NCBI GenBank assembly: GCA_025350365.1
Contig: JANXXY010000381.1
Span: 1-8,888 of the forward strand
Direction: 5' to 3'
Length of the DNA: 8,888 nucleotides
From: Bacteroidales bacterium
GTDB lineage: Bacteria; Bacteroidota; Bacteroidia; Bacteroidales; JAAUTT01
Under the pieces are notes generated by a model. That model was not told the DNA's origin, ran no database searches, and worked only from the letters and a program-made list of their open reading frames with translations. The first letter of the stretch is position 1; every line of letters begins with the position of its first letter. The position numbers were made by a program, and so were the translations under genes. This document shows positions 5,978-8,888 of this stretch, piece after piece.

Positions 5978-8356
5978 ATGAGAAAATCGTTATTTCTGTT
6001 GCTTCTGTTAGCCTCCATTAGTGTGCAGGCACAAAATATAAAAGGTAAAGTGTTTATGGAGAAAGATAAATCGCCTGCACAATTTGCGTCTGTGGGATTG
6101 GTTCAATTGCCCGATTCATCTTTGGTTACCGGGGTTATAACCCTCACCGATGGTGGTTACCTGTTTGAAAAAATAAAACCCGGTAACTATCATATAAAAG
6201 TCAATTTTCTGGGATGTACATCCGCAGGAAAAAATGTGACCGTTAATACTGGAAATAGCGATTTGCTCGTGGATACTATTTATTTAACCGAAACATCAAC
6301 TAACCTGAATGAAGTAACTGTGCTAGGCGAACGATTGAAAGGCAAGGAACTGGTTGATCGCACGGTTTATGCCATTCCTCCACTTGTTGCCAGAACGTCA
6401 AACAACGGGTATGATATTCTGAAAAAAATACCACAGGTAAACGTCGATTTTCAAAATAATGTAACGCTTAACGGTAGTAATAATTTTATTATCCAGGTTG
6501 ACGGAAAACAACGCGACAAAGAATTTCTCGCAAAACTTCTTCCGGGAGATATTGAAAGCATTGAAATTGTGAGCAATCCTTCCGGTAAATACGAAGGTAA
6601 CATTGATGGTGTGATCAATATTATTCTTAAAAAAGAAGCACGATATGGAATGAACGGAAATATTGGCATCAATATCAAACCGATTAAAAAGCTTACTACG
6701 AGTGCCACCGGTAGCCTCGAGTATTCTCTTGGGAAAATATCTTTGTATGTAACGGCTTTCACATTTTCACAAAACCTCAATATTGCTTCATCTACTAACA
6801 CCACTTTTAAGCTGAAGAACTCGGATTCTATCAGCAATATGGCAGGCAATGGTGGGATTAAAGTAACCAATTCATCGGTAAATACGGGACTCGATTATTA
6901 CATAAACGATAAAAACAACCTGAGCTTTAATATCAGTTACAAGCCCATCAAGCAAGACGTAGATGTGCTAAGTGAAACATTTCTTTACCTAAACAATAAA
7001 AATCCCGAAAATACAATTACTACACTCTCAAATAATGGGCTGAAAAGTGATGAAACAACGGCATCTTTGTTTTATAAAAAGACATTTAAAAAGGCTATTC
7101 AGGAATTCACTGCTGATGTCAATTATTATACATTTACCTCAAATGAGAGAAATGATTTTACAAATAACCGGTTCCTCTACAACACGGACATAAAAATAAA
7201 TTCTCTTACCCGGCTGGAAGAAAATATAAATAACCGGAATTATTTCTCCACAAAATTAAATTATGTCCATCCAATTGGGCTATCAGCGAAAATTGAAACA
7301 GGATATCAGTTGTATTACCAGAAATTGAGTTATAACTTTAAAATCAATACAATTGAATTAAATAATGTTTTTGATTATGCAGAGTCACGTAATTCAATTT
7401 ATGCTGGATTTACCTTTAACAAGAAAAAAATTGGTTTTCAAACCATGGTAAGGATTGAAAACAGCAATATTACAGCTGATTCAGTTACTTCGCCGAATTA
7501 CTTTTGTGTATTGCCTTCCGTTAATCTTCAGTATAAATTTTCGGCAACGCATAATTTGAAGTTCACCTATAACCGACGTATTAACCGACCCGGTATTTAT
7601 GACATGTATCCATTTAGTAAAGTGTCACAGAATTATGCTGTTACTCAAGGAAATCCCAATCTGAAACCAGATTATCGCGACCGCCTTCAGCTAACCTATA
7701 CCTGGAATTTTGGCAGCAATTATTTTTCACCAAATATTTATTACGAATATTTAACCAATAAAGTAGGGCAGCGATATTTGTCAATTAAATCGCCTATTGA
7801 CAGTGCAATAACTACCTTTACCAAGCCCTATAACTTGTTAAGTGGCTATGAGTATGGTGGTGGTATAAACGCAATGCTTTGGTTTGTAAACATAAATGCA
7901 CGCATATTCAAGGGGCATTTTGATGAATATGCGGAACAGGCCTTTGCCATCCCTGCAAATGATTATTTCTCATACAGCCTCACCAGTTATGCATTTGCCC
8001 CGCTTGACAAGGCCAAAAAAACTACCGCATATGTATTTCTGAGTTATAATGGAGTAAGCGTGGATTCGTACACTAAAACATACAGCATTCCATTTTACGG
8101 ATGCGGCGTACAAAAACAAATAAAGGATCATAGCCTCGGTGTATTCTTTTTACTTCCTTTTTCAACTGATATAAAGTTTAGAAGAACTGAGACCCAAACA
8201 CCGGCTTATCATATCCAGAATATTCTCGGATTCGATGTTTCCTATTATATCCAAGTAATGTATTCCTTTAAATTTAACAGAGGAAAAAATGTGAAAAAGC
8301 TCGACCGTAAGGTTGAAGTAGAAAGCGATAGCAAAAGTCAGGGTATCGGGAAGTAG
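5978..8356 (+). CDS. TonB-dependent-receptor-like outer-membrane beta-barrel protein
   Basis: This 792-residue outer-membrane protein begins with a signal peptide (about 1-19, SVQAQ). A carboxypeptidase-regulatory-like domain follows (about 20-105). LNEVTVLGE (110-118) sits where such proteins often carry the TonB-contact segment. The plug domain (about 120-220) carries the hallmark IESIEIVSNPSGKYEG (192-207) and GVINIILKK (211-219). The barrel (about 225-768) includes NRRINRPGIYDMYPF (532-546) and GNPNLKPDYRDRLQ (558-571), signatures of the PF14905 'outer membrane beta-barrel family'. The C-terminus does not end at the last strand (YSFKF, 762-766) but runs into a charged tail, as is common in this family. 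The substrate is unknown; there is no SusD-like partner nearby. The only neighbour is the secreted protein just upstream, which may act with it. Confidence 0.9.
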   Translation: MRKSLFLLLLLASISVQAQNIKGKVFMEKDKSPAQFASVGLVQLPDSSLVTGVITLTDGGYLFEKIKPGNYHIKVNFLGCTSAGKNVTVNTGNSDLLVDTIYLTETSTNLNEVTVLGERLKGKELVDRTVYAIPPLVARTSNNGYDILKKIPQVNVDFQNNVTLNGSNNFIIQVDGKQRDKEFLAKLLPGDIESIEIVSNPSGKYEGNIDGVINIILKKEARYGMNGNIGINIKPIKKLTTSATGSLEYSLGKISLYVTAFTFSQNLNIASSTNTTFKLKNSDSISNMAGNGGIKVTNSSVNTGLDYYINDKNNLSFNISYKPIKQDVDVLSETFLYLNNKNPENTITTLSNNGLKSDETTASLFYKKTFKKAIQEFTADVNYYTFTSNERNDFTNNRFLYNTDIKINSLTRLEENINNRNYFSTKLNYVHPIGLSAKIETGYQLYYQKLSYNFKINTIELNNVFDYAESRNSIYAGFTFNKKKIGFQTMVRIENSNITADSVTSPNYFCVLPSVNLQYKFSATHNLKFTYNRRINRPGIYDMYPFSKVSQNYAVTQGNPNLKPDYRDRLQLTYTWNFGSNYFSPNIYYEYLTNKVGQRYLSIKSPIDSAITTFTKPYNLLSGYEYGGGINAMLWFVNINARIFKGHFDEYAEQAFAIPANDYFSYSLTSYAFAPLDKAKKTTAYVFLSYNGVSVDSYTKTYSIPFYGCGVQKQIKDHSLGVFFLLPFSTDIKFRRTETQTPAYHIQNILGFDVSYYIQVMYSFKFNRGKNVKKLDRKVEVESDSKSQGIGK

Positions 8357-8516
8357 TGGTTTTAAACTGATATTAAGGTAATAGAACTATCTGAATACTG
8401 TTCAATTTTATTATACTCAATTATATATTATTCAACTGGAGCTAAGTCATTAAATTTTAAAATATTAATATATGCTTAATTACCCGTAGGTTCCGATAAA
8501 TTTACCCTTAGCCTAA
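8357..8516. other. Intergenic DNA behind the receptor gene
   Basis: This stretch is AT-rich with no supportable gene. No convincing rho-independent terminator follows the receptor stop codon. ATTTTAAAAT is a simple AT palindrome without a following T-run. Confidence 0.35.
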
Positions 8517-8606
8517 ATGAATGCAGTACACACGCGAAGTGACAATTTAATGGATACGCTTAAAGCAAGTTTAAGTACAAATAAAAGTAAATCAGCATAT
8601 TAAAAT
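8517..8606 (+). pseudogene. Duplicated 3' end of ku (Ku C-terminal fragment, direct repeat copy B)
   Basis: Bases 8525-8606 match the end of ku (4543-4624) at 75 of 82 positions by eye, without gaps. The ku reading frame is kept: VHTRSDNLMDTLKASLS against VHTQSDNLMDMLKASLS. It ends one codon later because the ku stop TAA is TAT here, followed by TAA (8601-8603). An ATG at 8517 would open a 28-codon frame, but TAA stands immediately before it and nothing upstream resembles Ku. Of the six codon changes before the stop, five alter the amino acid, which fits neutral decay. It is a remnant of a ku gene (this one or a paralogue), with no expected function of its own. Confidence 0.85.
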
Positions 8607-8702
8607 AATGAGCCAAACATTTTTCTAATTCTATCAAAGTGTTTATTATTTTCCATCATTCATGGTTATCATTGTGCAGTGTCTTTCTTTACGCTTGGCG
8701 GT
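8607..8702. other. Intergenic DNA between the ku fragment and the structured repeat
   Basis: No gene or RNA is supported here. An 18-codon frame from ATG 8662 to TGA 8716 ends inside the structured repeat and has no other support. Confidence 0.3.
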
Positions 8703-8826
8703 AACGGTTGCGGTATGAAAAGTTGCCGATTGCGGGCTATGTCCTATCAAGTTACACAAAAGTTGAAGCGGGCTACTACCCTTGATAACCTAACGTCCTG
8801 GCAATTTTTTATACCGCGTGTTGAAC
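8702..8826 (+). repeat. Long imperfect inverted repeat, attC-like or related structured element
   Basis: The arms 8710-8727 (GCGGTATGAAAAGTTGCC) and 8800-8817 (GGCAATTTTTTATACCGC) pair over 18 positions with two G-T wobbles. Outside them, TAAC (8702-8705) can pair with GTTG (8820-8823) across a 4-by-2 internal loop. The right edge GTTGAAC (8820-8826) fits the integron core GTTRRRY. Inside, TATCAAG (8745-8751) and CTTGATA (8781-8787) form a perfect 7-bp inner stem. Length (about 125 bases) and layout (short outer box, unpaired spacer, long inner box, variable loop) resemble attC sites. However, the left edge CGGTAAC does not fit RYYYAAC well, and no integrase is visible. It could instead be a dispersed intergenic hairpin repeat or a structured RNA. 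Confidence 0.55.
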
Positions 8827-8888
8827 TAAATCCCTAACGGGATAGTTTTGTTCAGCTTTATCAAAAATAGATATAAAACTGATTATTC
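8827..8888. other. Window-end DNA with a small hairpin
   Basis: ATCCC (8830-8834) and GGGAT (8839-8843) form a 5-bp hairpin with a 4-base loop, followed by AGTTTTG. This is a weak terminator candidate at best. No gene start is clear before the window ends. Confidence 0.25.

Noticed and set aside
6451..6870. 139-codon antisense frame inside the receptor gene
   Set aside because: It is opposite the plug and early barrel of a well-supported gene, with no domain, plausible leader or independent signal.
8662..8718. 18-codon frame with a hydrophobic product
   Set aside because: It has no start context and ends within the structured repeat; length and position fit chance.
8702..8826. Insertion-sequence terminal repeats
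   Set aside because: The arms are only 72 bases apart with no transposase between them, so they cannot be the ends of an ordinary insertion sequence. A very small non-autonomous element remains possible, but no target-site duplication is evident.
8830..8850. Possible terminator formed by ATCCC/GGGAT
   Set aside because: The stem is only 5 bp and the following AGTTTTG is a poor T-run; not enough to call.
1..8888. CRISPR array, rRNA genes or a complete tRNA
   Set aside because: No regularly spaced repeats were seen, no rRNA-like stretches were recognised, and the only tRNA signal lacks its 5' part.

Overview
The window reads as chromosomal DNA of a member of the Bacteroidota, probably near the Chitinophagales or Sphingobacteriales. 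The evidence is low-GC DNA, A-rich leaders with no clear Shine-Dalgarno sequences, signal peptides ending in A-Q, a TAnnTTTG-type promoter element, and a TonB-dependent-type outer-membrane protein of the kind common in that phylum. No closer placement is possible from the sequence alone.

Left half (about 125-4618, all + strand): a non-homologous end-joining (NHEJ) locus. It holds a DUF72/YecE-family protein, an ATP-dependent DNA ligase D with PE-LIG-POL order (3'-phosphoesterase, ligase, polymerase), a 45-residue basic protein too short for routine gene calling, and Ku. The first three genes are nearly contiguous (gaps of 18 and 1 bases) and ku follows 86 bases later. Ku would bind and bridge broken DNA ends while LigD trims, fills and seals them. 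The DUF72 protein and the small protein are accessory members with no assigned role.

Junction (4619-5018): directly behind ku lies the 3' end of a tRNA gene without the rest of the gene, followed by a rho-independent terminator. This looks like a displaced integration-site scar. AT-rich DNA follows, ending in a Bacteroidota-type promoter element.

Right half (5019-8356, + strand): a two-gene envelope unit. A secreted DUF6263-like protein is followed after 17 bases by a 792-residue outer-membrane receptor with carboxypeptidase-regulatory-like, plug and PF14905-like beta-barrel domains.

Tail (8357-8888): no complete gene. It contains a second, diverged copy of the last ~82 bases of ku, and a ~124-base imperfect inverted repeat whose layout resembles an integron attC site or a related structured repeat. 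The tRNA scar, the duplicated ku end and the structured repeat together suggest that the DNA around ku has been rearranged by site-specific integration or a similar process. No integrase or transposase gene is visible.
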